Source: Parasitella parasitica (lineage: Eukaryota > Mucoromycota > Mucoromycetes > Mucorales > Mucoraceae). From it: DNA of 64,000 nt. Shown piece after piece: positions 1-10,866 of this stretch. The translations under genes were made by a program, and so were the position numbers. The DNA is taken from NCBI GenBank assembly GCA_025201805.1, contig MU619266.1, positions 155,760 through 219,759 on the forward strand, given 5' to 3'. A model generated the notes under the pieces. It saw only the letters and a program-made list of their open reading frames with translations, was not told the origin of the DNA and made no database searches. The first letter of the stretch is position 1. Each line of letters begins with the position of its first letter.

Positions 1-464
1 AAAAAAAAAAGAAAAAAAAAGATAAAAACAAAAAAAATAAGCTGATTGCGTCTCGGTTCAATATGCTGAAAGCGAACCTTGACATTGGGCGACACATGTC
101 CCTTTTCATGACGCTGTAAATGCTGCTTTGTCATAAACGACGATGTACAGTTCTCAAAGGAGCAGTGAAAGTCCTTTATGTTCAAGTGTGATTTTTCGTG
201 AACCGCTAAATGACTAGATCGAAAATAAGCTCTATGGCAACCAGCATGTGCACAAACAAAGGGCCTCTGAGTGTGGTTTTAGTGTGTTAGCTTTCTCTTG
301 TTCTGGCAGAGGAAAAAAAACAAAAAAAAACAAAAGGGAGATCTTACTTCACCTGTGTGAGAACGCTCATGCTCTACAACTTTGCATGGCTTTCCATATG
401 TCTTGTCGCAGTAACTGCACTTGTATTCTACTTTTCTCCTCTTGTTGCCACTGCTTTCAGACAT
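1..464 (-). CDS. TFIIIA-like C2H2 zinc-finger protein, N-terminal part only
   Basis: Exons read on the minus strand are 348-464 and 78-266; a further intron appears to start at 77 (GTTCGC) and the rest of the gene lies beyond the window edge. The start ATG is at 464. Three consecutive zinc fingers are visible: C-x2-C-x12-H-x3-H in exon 1, then two C-x4-C-x12-H-x3-H fingers in exon 2. The exon junction joins an HTGE linker exactly to RPFVC, the standard inter-finger linker, which fixes the 81-nt intron. The third finger's TKQHLQRHE helix and the RSSHLAVHEKSH helix before it resemble fingers of fungal TFIIIA (S. pombe Sfc2 type), the 5S rRNA gene factor. The family call is inference from this similarity; another multi-finger DNA-binding protein remains possible. 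Confidence 0.6.
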
Positions 465-2620
465 ACAAGCAAAAAAAAAAATTTTTTAATCGAAAAAAAG
501 AAAAAAAAAAACACATCAAAAAACAACGTTGCACGACAAAATAAGCGGAACAATCCCAATGTTTGATTCGACAAGAGAACTGGCTGAGCAGGTACACAGG
601 ATTACATCAAATGCACTGCTCGCCAGGGCCTACATCTATTTGCAAATACACAATGCTCTAAATGGTGCAGCATTAGTCTCAAGCTGATTGCTGTCAAGAT
701 ACTCATTTTTTCATACGCTATATACATGTGCATCATCACAGCAGTGTGCAATAGGCACAACAAAACGACCCACCACTAGGCTCCATCCAGCTGCATTGTT
801 GTCGCTGCTGATCGAGTATGAATAATCTGCGTTCCTCTCTTGGTCTCTGAATCTCGTTTTGACAGGCTTTCCTGATGTGTCGCTCGTCTTACTTTAACAA
901 AGCTTATGTGGGCTTTTCCGTCTATCAGCGGTACTACTACATTAGTCTGCATCCGCAATGATTTGCAGCTCATGGCCGTCTTGCTCATCTGTCTAGATTC
1001 TGGAAATAAACGGACCTTTCTTTGTGTGATTTTTGGATCGGTGGTGATGGTATCAGAGGATCGGATTGGTAGATTCGCAGTCTTGAATTCGAGTTGAGTG
1101 TAGCAATGTGGCTGCATGTACTGCAATTCATAGATCATACGAGCAGAGCAAGAGCAGAGCCTGACACGGCGCTCATTTCTTTAGCAAACGAAATGGGCAT
1201 GTCTACGCCTGGCTACGGGTTGTTTTTGTAGATTGAGAAAGAGAGAAGCGGCGCATGCGGATGTGAATGTTCTATGTGGGTTGCAGCATACACACTGTTT
1301 GACAAAACCAAATAAAATCATAGCGTTGATCATTGATTATCTACCAATATAGACTCCAGGGGTCGTTGGTGTTGGAAACCGGTGCAATTCCTGCTGTTGA
1401 ACTCCCCCCCCCCCCAATTAGCCCAAAAAAATTTTGATTTGCAGACTGTCGTCGTTTAGGCAAAACTGGTAGTGGTCTACATTACGTTCGCTAATAGCAA
1501 ATGCATTCAGCAGATGTTTGCTCAGTCGGTTTAGTGTGACACAGGACGACAGTAAAATATCCCGTGAGCAAGCTTCATTTTCAGCATGGACTATATACCG
1601 TACCACGGCCTGAAATGTTGCAACGCGCTTGTTTGTCATTGTTTTTCCTAGTCATAAAAAGAAAAGAGAAGAAGGAAAGAAAGATGTCTAATAGTACATG
1701 GAACAGCAATCTCTCTTAAAGAAATATGGCCAACGTCTATCTAGGTTGTATTTATTCCGGATTCCTTTTTTGCTTTTCGACAAAAATGTATTGCCTCGTC
1801 CAGCCAAGCTGATTATGCGCATCAATTGGCTCAGATGCCTTGTGAATGCATATTGAATACCAAAATAAATCGTCCATCATTTCCCTTCTTTTGCTCTCCT
1901 TTTTCTGCCTTTTTCATTGATTATTCTCATAATCAGCAACAGAAAGCTGAAACAGGAGATGACGTTGGTCGCATTTGTAAAGCATATTTCGGTGTCGCCC
2001 TTTGCATGTACTGAATTGACAGCAATTAGAGGCAGGTTTGCTCCTATCATGATACATACAATCGCTACTGCAGATATAACCATAATATGAAAACAGATTT
2101 ACTGTTAAAAGCCCATGGTCAAGGCCATACATTCAATCAAGACATTTTGCCATGAACCATGAAATTGACTTATTTTACAGTTGGAGACTTATGAGCTAAA
2201 TGCAGACTGTGTTTTGGGTTTTCTTTTTGCGAGTAAGGTGCATAACAATGGTCGTATATATCACATTTATACGCATCCAGCAGATAAAAAAAAAATAGGC
2301 CAAAATCTATCAAATTAATGTGCATTGTAGTTGTAACCAAGTATTTAGAATACTTGATTGCACATCTAATGGGTAAATATTACAATAAAAACCAGTAATC
2401 TGGATGTTAAAAAATTTAATTTGGGCTCGTATTTATACATTTAGCATGGGCAGTGTACAATATACATAATGCAAGCTATTGTACCGTACATGATCGCTGG
2501 TGTTGAGGTAACCCGCCGCACTGCTGCGAGCCGAATGTCATTATTACGTCAATTAGAGTAAATATACATCTAAATCAAGTAATTCACATTGTTTGGTAAA
2601 CGTTCTTTTGTTTTGTTTTA
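465..2620. other. mostly non-coding spacer; one weak ORF inside
   Basis: Apart from the tentative ORF at 776-1138 I see no gene here. A minus-strand open stretch at 1418-1639 (73 codons) has no recognisable motif and no clear splice partner. A C-run lies at about 1406-1416. The remainder is AT-rich with scattered A/T runs. Poor coding signal does not exclude untranslated RNA or UTR. Confidence 0.5.
776..1138 (-). CDS. hypothetical protein, uncertain ORF
   Basis: A 120-codon open frame begins with ATG at 1138 and ends at 776. Composition is plausible for a protein (basic, Ser/Thr-rich, segment VVVPLIDGKAHISFVKVRR), but no family is recognised and no signal peptide or membrane segment is seen. 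A GTAAGA donor-like sequence follows the ISFVK codons, so the frame may be one exon of a larger spliced gene. It sits alone between the zinc-finger gene and the DUF4112 gene. It could equally be a chance ORF. Confidence 0.25.
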   Translation of the reverse strand: MIYELQYMQPHCYTQLEFKTANLPIRSSDTITTDPKITQRKVRLFPESRQMSKTAMSCKSLRMQTNVVVPLIDGKAHISFVKVRRATHQESLSKRDSETKRGTQIIHTRSAATTMQLDGA

Positions 2621-2672
2621 TTTTTTTTTTTTTTTTTTTTTTCGTCTTGACGCTTAGAGCAATAAAAAAAAA

Positions 2673-3326
2673 ATGGCAAGTTATTTATGGAAAAAAAAGG
2701 TTCAGGAACCAGAAGTTCAACTATCAGCAAGAGACGCAAGAGTGCTGGAGATATATACACGTAGAATGAAAAAGTTTGATGAAATGATCAAGCTGTGCTG
2801 CTGCTGGGTTGGCTACGACGTGTTACTGGGTATATAATGAGCTATTCAGACAGTCTATATACTCTTGCACAGCGATATTCACCACCCACTACTGTAGAAT
2901 TCATCCCGATCTTTGGTAAAGTGATATCTCTCTGTTTCGCGCTTTCCTTGTATCGATTAGCATGTCAATGTGAATTGCCCAGATCGATAAAGCGAAGAAT
3001 GCTGTATCATGTTAGCATTGATTTTCTGGTGAGTAAACCAGCTTAACGGTGTAAACATGAGCTACAACTAAAAAGCGTCGTCATGGGCCTATTAGCTTGG
3101 CTTGATTCCCATTTTGGGCATTCTATTAGATATGCTATACAGAGCGCACAGTAAAAATGCACGTATATTACGAAGATTTCTGTACGAAAGGGCACGGCAA
3201 GGAGCCAACAAAGCGGAAGCAGCAGCGCTGAATGTGGAAAGAGAGCCAGGGCATAACAATTTGTCTGATCCAACTAGCGTTTTGATGGAAAAGGATCGAC
3301 AAACTGAGATATCCAAATCCAATTAA
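2673..3326 (+). CDS. DUF4112 family protein
   Basis: Exons are 2673-2829, 2898-3028 and 3096-3326, giving 172 residues. The domain is recognised from its repeated motif: an amphipathic helix with ARDARVLEIYTRRMKKFDEM, then VGYDVLLGEFIPIFGKVISL and, after the second intron, GLIPILGILLDMLYRAHSKN. The paired 'IPI(F/L)G' hydrophobic hairpins followed by a basic NARIL helix are the hallmark of DUF4112 proteins, which occur in bacteria and fungi and have no established function. The two hairpins suggest membrane association (inference). The C-terminal 50 residues are charged and variable. A 22-nt T-run (2621-2642) lies 30 nt upstream of the ATG. Both introns have GT-AG ends and phases agree, so the model is well supported. 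Confidence 0.8.
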
Positions 3327-3511
3327 AGATATTTTTAGCATCAAAATCAAAGAACACTTGCGTCGGAGGGCAACTTTGAATGTGTAGCCTACATGTTTCC
3401 TTACAAAAGGTGCAACTATTTTTTCTTTATTTTTTTCCCTCTTTTTCTCTTTTTCTCTTTTTCTCTCTTTTATATATTTATATATAAATATACTTTTCGT
3501 AAACGCATAAA

Positions 3512-5005
3512 ATGAGTGGTAAGTTGCAGCCTGCAAGCTATCAGAACAGCAGTTGATTTAAATGCGTAATAGACCTAGTTGCTTCAGATGGCTCAACAAG
3601 CGTGAATGATACTCCTAATGCTGGACCCGCAACCACGCCCACTATTGGTGCCGGATCTACTGCAGCTGATACTCCAAACAACGTTACTAAATCAAGTAGC
3701 AGTGCTCCCAAACCTAACTCAGTTTCGACACAACAAAATGTTGAAAAGAAATCCATGGAAACGGTTCATAACGATCCTGCCGAGACGGTGTTTGCGCCGT
3801 CGCCGACTTCGCCGACTTCACTCACTTCTGTTTCCTCTACACAGCAGCAACAGCAACAACTGCAAGCCGCGTCAACATCGTCTGCTTGCTCTTCTCCGCC
3901 AGAGATTCCCATCCCCACTCCACTCGATACTAATCACGCACCTGCAACTATCAACGTAAACACTGAAAATCTGCTGATGGAGCTGAAGCAAAAGAAAGAG
4001 CTGGCACGACGCTTGGACGAAGAGTTGTATTATCTTTGCCACTTCAACCAGGAGCTGTCTGAAAAGGAACAAAAGATACAAGACCGTATGCTTATGCGTC
4101 AAAAGGACCAGAAGCAATTACTGGACAACTACAACGACCACATCCGTGCCCGAAGAGCTACAGAAGATGATCCCTCGACCATCCACAACAAACTGCACGA
4201 GCTAAAGGCGATGATCAAGTCGGTCAGCATCAGTTTAACCAAACAGTGCGATTGCAGCACGGCGACCAAGGCCATGCTCAGCTTTTGGGTTAACCTTCAT
4301 GAAGCTATTCAGAATATGGGGGATCCTTTGCCTGTCAATCGCATTCAGATGCTGACTGAAAAGTTCTTGATGGACGTCTTGGTCCAGAACATGAACTACA
4401 GTTCCTTTACTGGCCTCAAGATTTCTCAGCACTATACCCAGCTTCAAATGTGGTTTGAAAAGTACGAGCCTAGTTTCTGTACTCGCCTCAGACAGGACAT
4501 AGCCAAAGTGGTGGTGCTGTCTGACAAGGACGCTACCTCAGATACTCATCTCGAAATCCAGAAATTAAACGAGCGCATGTTCAATTCCTTGTACGTGTCT
4601 CTGCTAAAGGCATTTCCTTTCATCAAGCAACACGATTTACAGGAAACCGATCCCAGCAATCAATATTCAGCCAAACTGCGGGCTATGGTAGATTTTGCAT
4701 CAGGTATTGGCCATGCAATGCGTGGGCAGGAAGTGGACATTGCGGCTGCTGCTGTGGGTGAAGGCTCCGAGATGTTTGATCCCAAAACCATGGTTGACGA
4801 GGATGGCCAAACAGCTGGAATAGTGAACCTGTGCATAAACCCTCCGTTTATCGCATATTCTAACCGCATTGAGGTCTTGGAGAAGGCGCGAGTTCTGTGC
4901 CGTGCCCCCATGAACACTGATCCAACACCTACAACTACTGCTGCCTCAGCTACTGCCACAGCAACAACAGCTGCCATACCTACAGCCACGACGTCAACGT
5001 CTTGA
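3512..5005 (+). CDS. hypothetical coiled-coil protein with Gln/Thr/Ala-rich ends
   Basis: A 7-nt first exon (3512-3518, ATG AGT G) is joined through a GTAAGT intron (3519-3587) to exon 2 (3588-5005); phase 1 joining gives MSDGSTSV before the long open frame. The product is about 474 residues. Residues 1-120 are low complexity (Pro/Thr/Ser, a CAG/CAA poly-Gln tract). Residues about 125-185 form a strongly charged predicted coiled coil (LLMELKQKKELARRLDEEL). The rest looks globular, with conserved-looking helices (TAIVNLCINPPF-like segment), and the tail is poly Thr/Ala. I do not recognise a family. The intact frame over 1.4 kb and clear intron make it a real gene. It is convergent with the GTPase gene, with only 55 nt between the stop codons. 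Confidence 0.75.
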
Positions 5006-5060
5006 TAGAACGCACCTTTTGCCCTTTTCTTTTTTTTTTACAAGAGTGCATGCATATTGT

Positions 5061-6821
5061 TTATTTTCTTGCTCTTTCGCCCGAACCAAAAAACTTTCTA
5101 ATAGACCCTTTGTATTCATAAGGCAAAAATGGCGGGTCACGCATGGTGAACACTTGATGAGGTTCAACGTCTTTCGGCAACCAGATTCTAAACGTAGCGC
5201 GATCAAATTCACCTGTCAAGGACACCCAGCCTACGCCAGCAAAGCTGAAATCAACAGTGGCGTGCGCTCGATGCACGCCTTGTACGCGCACAATTTCGTC
5301 CATGGGCTCTAGAGAGCTCATTCTCAAAATGCTTTGATCCTTTACCTGACGGAGTTGGCTATTCCGATCCTGCAAAGCGTGGGCGGCGGGAAGCTTGTCA
5401 GTTTTGGTTAAATGGGGGGCCAGTGGACTAAACATGGTGAACAACACAGGATGGTCTGCTTCCAAAAGATCAATACGCACCAAGGGCTTTAGCAGGAGCG
5501 ATTTTCCCGGCTCCAATTTGAACGTAACGGGGCTCATTTCCTTTTGGTTAACGAGCTTCTTTTGTCCCTCATAGTCCAATTGATGTATCAGTTGCTGGGC
5601 ATTGATGATACCCGGCGTGTCGATCAAGAATCTGTCTCTAGTAACAAAGCGACGCTTTTCCCATGTCTCTTGATGATCGTCATCTGCGCCCATTCCCAGT
5701 GCGTAAAGTGGAATCTTGATAGTGCCCATAGTCGTGCCTGGCACCACTGAGCTGGTGATTTTGTATTGCGCTTTCAATTGTGATTTCAGTCGTCGGCCTT
5801 CTGCATCCAGCGTGCCTCTAGTCTGTGACATGAACTGATTGACCAGCGCCGATTTGCCTACATTGGTGCTGCCCACCAAGTAAACATCATCTGTAGGACG
5901 TCTCTCTTGGTCGATTTTGCGCATCAATGTGGGGATTCCCCAGCCCTTTTTCGCGCTGATCAACGTCACCGATACAACCTGTCGAGTAGGCACGCCAATC
6001 GACTTTATGTGTTGCAAAATCCAATCTCGGATTCGTTGCTCATGTCGACGAGCAGACGCTGGCAGAAGATCCATCTTGTTGGCAGCCAGCAATATGCGGG
6101 CTCCAGAATTCTGCTGTAACAACTTGGGTAGATGGCCCATGGATGCAGGCAAGTCCGTCACATCAAATACAGCCACCATGAGCGGATCTGTCTTTGTCTT
6201 TAAAAAGTCTAGCGATCCATATTGCTGCGAGGAATGCAGGAATTCAGGAGCGCTGGAAGTCGTGCTAGCATTGTGATGCTGCAATGCATAACAACGCTGA
6301 CACACGTTGCGCTCGCTATGCTGTGGAATGGGCTGATTGGGCTGATTGGGCTGATTGGGCTGATTGGGCTGATTGGGCTGATTGGGCAGACTCGCAACAG
6401 GCTCGCCTTCTAGTAGTGCTCTCGTTTCTGGATCCAAGTTTGCAAGAGCCTCTTGATAGCCTCGCTCCGTCAAGGATTTATTCTGCTGCTTCTTTTTGTG
6501 GTTGGCTAGAGACGACTTTCGCTCGACTAGATATCCAGGCTTGGAAGGATCCGCCCTTTGAAACGGAGCACCACAACCAGGACAATCCGCTAGCACGGCT
6601 TCAGCAGCTGCGGAATGTGCGGGAGGCGAGGTGCTGTATTGTAGCCTTGATTGTCTCGAGATGTCATGAAAATCCAATGTGACAGCTCGGCTTTGATGGC
6701 AATTGACAATAGCAGGTAGCATTTGGGATTGCCAATGTCGAGGTGAGCCTTTGGGTATCACATTGCTATGAATGCGCAATCGTTTTACAGCTGAAAAAAG
6801 CTTTGACGTAGATCTGCTCAT
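5061..6821 (-). CDS. mitochondrial circularly permuted GTPase, NOA1/YqeH/Gep3 type
   Basis: Single exon, ATG at 6821, 586 residues. The N-terminus is Arg/Ser-rich without acids, as in mitochondrial presequences. A zinc-binding pair, CPGCGAPF and CQRCY, precedes the GTPase, and G motifs occur in permuted order: G4 (AANKMDLL), then G1 (GSTNVGKSALVNQ), then G3 (DTPGI). This C4-finger plus permuted GTPase architecture defines the YqeH/NOA1/Gep3 family, which acts in mitochondrial small ribosomal subunit assembly. Between the two Cys pairs lies a Pro-Asn-Gln tripeptide repeat encoded by a 9-bp minisatellite (6332-6387). A 19-nt T-run in the sense strand ends 3 nt before the ATG. The gene is head-to-head with the TAPT1-like gene, 177 nt apart. 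Gep3 versus Noa1 orthology is not resolved. Confidence 0.88.
   Translation of the reverse strand: MSRSTSKLFSAVKRLRIHSNVIPKGSPRHWQSQMLPAIVNCHQSRAVTLDFHDISRQSRLQYSTSPPAHSAAAEAVLADCPGCGAPFQRADPSKPGYLVERKSSLANHKKKQQNKSLTERGYQEALANLDPETRALLEGEPVASLPNQPNQPNQPNQPNQPNQPIPQHSERNVCQRCYALQHHNASTTSSAPEFLHSSQQYGSLDFLKTKTDPLMVAVFDVTDLPASMGHLPKLLQQNSGARILLAANKMDLLPASARRHEQRIRDWILQHIKSIGVPTRQVVSVTLISAKKGWGIPTLMRKIDQERRPTDDVYLVGSTNVGKSALVNQFMSQTRGTLDAEGRRLKSQLKAQYKITSSVVPGTTMGTIKIPLYALGMGADDDHQETWEKRRFVTRDRFLIDTPGIINAQQLIHQLDYEGQKKLVNQKEMSPVTFKLEPGKSLLLKPLVRIDLLEADHPVLFTMFSPLAPHLTKTDKLPAAHALQDRNSQLRQVKDQSILRMSSLEPMDEIVRVQGVHRAHATVDFSFAGVGWVSLTGEFDRATFRIWLPKDVEPHQVFTMRDPPFLPYEYKGSIRKFFGSGERARK
6332..6387. repeat. 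9-bp minisatellite encoding (Pro-Asn-Gln)n
   Basis: The unit CTGATTGGG (plus strand) is repeated six times in tandem without interruption. On the coding strand it reads as six PNQ tripeptides between the two zinc-binding Cys pairs of the GTPase. Unit length is a multiple of three, so copy changes would not break the frame. Confidence 0.95.
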
Positions 6822-6998
6822 TTGAAAAAAAAAAAAAAAAAAAGGTAAAAGAGAGGGGGAGGGGGAGGGATGCCAGTGATACAAAAGAATGAGTGACTTT
6901 TTCGCAGAACAGACTGACTGCATTAAGCACACTGCCACTTTTGAAAAAGCGAATACGGTGCATGTCTGAATGCCTGTCGCCTTTTTCTTTGCAACAAA
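6822..6998. promoter_or_regulatory. shared promoter of GTPase and TAPT1-like genes
   Basis: The 177 nt between divergent start codons must hold both promoters. It contains a 19-nt A-run on the plus strand (6825-6843) and a G/A-rich tract (GAGAGGGGGAGGGGGAGGG) near 6850-6868. No TATA box is obvious. The assignment follows from gene geometry. Confidence 0.6.
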
Positions 6999-7329
6999 AT
7001 GGACACTAAAGAGCGCAAGTTTCCAGTCAAAGACGGGTGGATAGAGACACCCAAACTTCGACACCGCATCATAGAATTGGACGAGAGAAAGGCATCGTCT
7101 GTTCCCTCGTCTCCATCGCTGATACAAACAAACCACTTTGACATACTATCGCCGTCCTTGTCTTTGCCGCCGTCTTCTTCTCACTCCAGAAAACACAAGC
7201 ACAAGAAGAAAAAAAGAACGCCACAGCACAGCACAAGCAGCGGAAACTCTCCTCTATCCCAAGAACTGAGCAGACATGATTGGGACGACCACATGGTCCC
7301 TGCCACTGAGGAAGACACTCAACCAAGTC

Positions 7330-7362
<33 letters not shown>

Positions 7363-8161
7363 AGACAGTGTATCAGCGTGATGATTTACAGCAGCAGCAA
7401 CAGCACCAACAACCTAATGAATCTTTACGTCAAATATCGTTCCTTGAATACTTGAAAGACGAATTGACAGTTGCAGACTTTGACAGTGCGCAAGAATTGA
7501 AACGAGAGCGTGTTACCAACTTTTTAGGTGTGCCTGCTGCCATCGAAAAGGTATGAGACAAGATACTAAATTGCTAGCATCCTACTTATATAGCGCTGCC
7601 TAGCTTATGGGGTTTGGATTCTTTGTGTGCTTGGATTCGTTCTTGTACACCTTCACCATTCTTCCCCTTAGATTCTGCTTGGCCTTTTACCATTACATGA
7701 TATATATTTATACAAACATCCAGGTTTTGCTCAGCCAGAGAGACAGGTACAAGTGTGAATTAAGTTTCAAAGTGTTGTGGTTATGGTTATGGTTCAACTA
7801 ATTGGGGGCATGCAGATTTGTTCGATTGAAATCATCACAAAAATGCGATTTACTCAAGGGATTTCTCATCATCATTACATGCATTGTCATGTGCTCGTTG
7901 GACCCATCTCGTATCTACCATTCGATTCGAGGACAGGCTGTTTTGAAGCTATATGTTGTGTTTAATGTATTGGAGATTTGCGACAAATTATGCTGTTCGG
8001 TGGGCGTCGATATTTTAGATGCGTTGTTCTCCAAGTCCACATTGGGGAATGCAAAACAGGGTATTGGCGGTGCTGCCTATGCCAAAAGACAGCTGAAGCC
8101 AATAACATTGTTTGTGTTAGCAGCTGGATATATGGGTGAGTAGCTCCTGTTGCATTGAGTG

Positions 8162-8256
<95 letters not shown>

Positions 8257-9482
8257 AACAATCAGAGCAGTGATCCATACAACAGTGCTGTTTTTCCAGA
8301 TGATTACGCTCAACGTAGCCATCAACTTTTACTCCAACGCCCTACTATCGCTGCTCATCTCAAACCAGTTTGTTGAAATCAAACAATCCGTATTCAAAAA
8401 ATTTGAAAAGGAAAATCTATTTCAACTGACGTGTGCAGACATTGTTGAACGTTTCCAGCAGTGCGCCTTTCTGTTCATTATCACCTTGCGCAACGTCATC
8501 GAGCTATCGGAATCAGGGCCTTCGTCCATCTTGCCTTCAACGTTTGTGCCTCTGTTCAAACTGCCGGCAACCACATCACTTAACACGCTAATGACGCCTG
8601 TTGTGATGGTCATCGCATCCGAATTGATGGTCGATTGGCTAAAACATGCGTTTATTACGAAATTCAACCAAATTAGACCGACAATCTATGGCAAATACAT
8701 TGACGTGCTTTGCAAGGATCTGGTCATTGGGAGCCCTGGAAGAATCAGCGGTAGACACCATGCCTTTGTAGATCAGTCCCCCGTCGTATCTCGTCGCATT
8801 GGCTTTCCTGTGTTACCGCTAGCCTGTCTGGTAAGTTGCTGGTGAAGATTGCAGAAAGTCTGATTTGAAGCTGACATAACCCGCAGCATGTCCGTATGAT
8901 GCAACAAATCCTTCCAATGATGTTCATGTCGCATAACAGTCAAACGGCAAATACAAGCGCGGCAGCCTCCATGATTACCAACAGCTTGTTGAATTATTTG
9001 CTGAATAATCAGGGCATGGTAAATCAAGTATTGCCCGCGCGCATCCAGCTGGTAGTTTTATCCATGGTCAAGGGAGGCTGGTTGGAAAATGGATTGGATC
9101 AGCTATTTCGATTTATCACTTGGACATTGGTGGTTGCTGTCCTGGCTGTCATGTAAGCAATTCTTTCGTCTTTTTTCTGCAGCCTGTGCATTTAATAGAC
9201 TAACTGACATTGGCTCTTAGCTTGTTGGCACTCAAAGTTGTAGTTGGCATTAATTTGCTTGCATTTGCTTACAAGCGATTCGCCGGAATGGAAGAGAGAG
9301 ACAAAGCAGAGGCTAAAAAAGACAAGGAAATCAAGGCCATGAGTAAGGACGAAACTGAATACAACACCTCCATTCGAGATTACCTCAGTAGCAAAGACGA
9401 CAACATTCTGGGTGAAACGCAGGTGAAATATACGTTGGAAAATGTTGATCGATTTTCAATGGTGAAGAGCCGTATCCCATAA
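6999..9482 (+). CDS. TAPT1/Emp65-like ER membrane protein (DUF747)
   Basis: Six exons: 6999-7550, 7604-7746, 7816-8135, 8268-8830, 8887-9152, 9221-9482; total about 701 residues, all phases consistent. The first 140 residues are disordered (His/Lys, Gln and Ala runs). Then come the family core segments: ISFLEYLKDELT, a membrane helix FGFFVCLDSFLYTFTILPLR, CDLLKGFLIIITCIVMCSLD, DKLCCSVGVDILDAL, and the long loop-to-helix block ending DRLGF-like RRIGFPVLPLACL. Human TAPT1 and yeast Emp65 are ER-resident multispanning proteins; Emp65 partners Slp1 in protecting folding intermediates, and TAPT1 loss affects cilia and secretion. The tail is a charged coiled segment. Intron 3 contains a 91-nt T tract (8163-8253). 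Confidence 0.88.
8163..8253. repeat. 91-nt poly(T) tract inside a TAPT1-like intron
   Basis: An uninterrupted run of 91 T lies in intron 3, just upstream of the acceptor. It is the longest homopolymer in the window. Exact length is unreliable because polymerases and assemblers slip on such runs. Confidence 0.9.
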
Positions 9483-9549
9483 GGACAAGACTTACTTGTA
9501 TAATAAAGTTTATTTATTATTTATATATATATATATGCATCGGCTGGCA

Positions 9550-10630
9550 TTAATGTAACCCCCATATCCACGATTCTGAAATAGCAGAAAAGCCCTCGTC
9601 AAGAGTGTTTTTATGACGAGGCGCTTCTCTATAGGCGATAATTGCTTTTAAAAATGTGGAAAGCAACGTGCAGACTGCTTCAGAAGCAATTTCGTGCAAA
9701 TTATATTTCTCGTCAGTTTTCAGTGCAAATTTGATGCATTCGATTGTAACGTACTCGACTTTTTGCACGATTTGAAATTGCCCGTTGATCCAGAATATAG
9801 CATACAAGAAATAGCTCAGTATTGCATATAACAAGCCTGTGTATATTTATAAAAGCCGGAATTAGCATATGGATCTCGCGAGCAAGTTGGATCAACAATA
9901 CCGGGTACGGGCGACTGCTTGAAAAGTACCACACAGCGAACAATGATATCAGTCATGGCACTACTTAACAGCTTGAACTTTTGGATAGGGGTGTCTTTGG
10001 ATGCAGCAGTGTCGTTGTTTTCACTGTTCTGAGCCATTGCAGCAAGCCATGACGGAGCAAGAAGCTGCGATATGGCATAGAATTTGCTGATGATTGTAGT
10101 TTGGTAGCTTTCCTCGTTCTCTGCCGCCGTGCTACTTTCTTGCTGACTGGCCGACTGCTGTGTTGATATTCCTACTCTTCCCTCTAAACTGCGATAAATA
10201 AAGGGTCATGAGGATTGAAAAACCAATTAATCCATATCGACATTTGTTAGCCAACTAACCTTGTTAGCCGTTCCCTCAGTGCTTCCTTTGTCTTGATCTC
10301 TTTTAAATCTGTACATGTCCTATGTATTTAGTCGCATGATACAGGATATATTGCGGCGTAGATAAATTACATACTGGGTAGCGCCATAATGATCTTGTCC
10401 AACCCAGCGAGATAGACGTCTAATCCAATTGCCTCGTTTCCAGTCTCGAACTCATCGACTGCAATCTCGACTAATCTGACGCCCTGTGAGAGGCTCTTTC
10501 TATCAACCACTCGACTGGACAAATGATAACCGAATCTAGAGGCGGTCGAATCAATCAATTTATCAACAAACTGTGAATATGCTGATTTAGATGTGTCGTA
10601 TGGTGGGGGTTTCTCTTGTAAATCAGTCAT
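9550..10630 (-). CDS. MIT-domain-like protein
   Basis: Four exons on the minus strand: 10375-10630, 10260-10308, 9902-10188, 9550-9836; 292 residues with phases closing exactly. Residues about 45-100 (LVEIAVDEFETGNEAIGLDV continuing through LAGLDKIIMALP, then LKEIKTKEALRERL) fit a microtubule-interacting-and-transport (MIT) three-helix domain, as in Vps4- and spastin-type proteins that bind ESCRT-III tails. The C-terminal 190 residues are mostly helical, without an AAA ATPase domain, and I do not recognise them. The last intron (9837-9901) was chosen because it removes a stop-containing frame and joins QSPVPG to LLYAILSYFL. An in-frame ATG at 10699 could extend the N-terminus by 23 residues. 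Role in membrane trafficking is inference. Confidence 0.65.
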
Positions 10631-10801
10631 GGTTTTTGGTACTGTTGAATTGCCGTTATCTATGGATTTATACAAGAGATTGGATATGTACCAAGCCATT
10701 GAATGTGTCTGTTTGCAATTGGAAAAGGATACTAATATTAGAGTCGTTTCAATTGAAATGAGTGAGAAAATAAAAGAAAAGAAAGCAAGTGATTCAAAGT
10801 G

Positions 10802-10849
<48 letters not shown>
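10802..10849. repeat. 48-nt poly(A) tract between divergent genes
   Basis: A run of 48 A separates the MIT-like gene (minus) from the small gene starting at 10867 (plus). On the MIT gene's sense strand it is poly(T), like the T-runs ahead of several other start codons in this window. Confidence 0.9.
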
Positions 10850-10852
<3 letters not shown>

Positions 10853-10866
10853 GATTTTCAGCATAC

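Noticed and set aside
6999-7556. Treating the first TAPT1 exon as a complete Gln/Ala-rich protein
   Set aside because: It ends at a GTATGA donor, and downstream exons supply the membrane domain in phase.
8155-8376. Long poly-Phe/poly-Lys open frames over the T tract on both strands
   Set aside because: They are translations of the 91-nt homopolymer inside an intron, not proteins.
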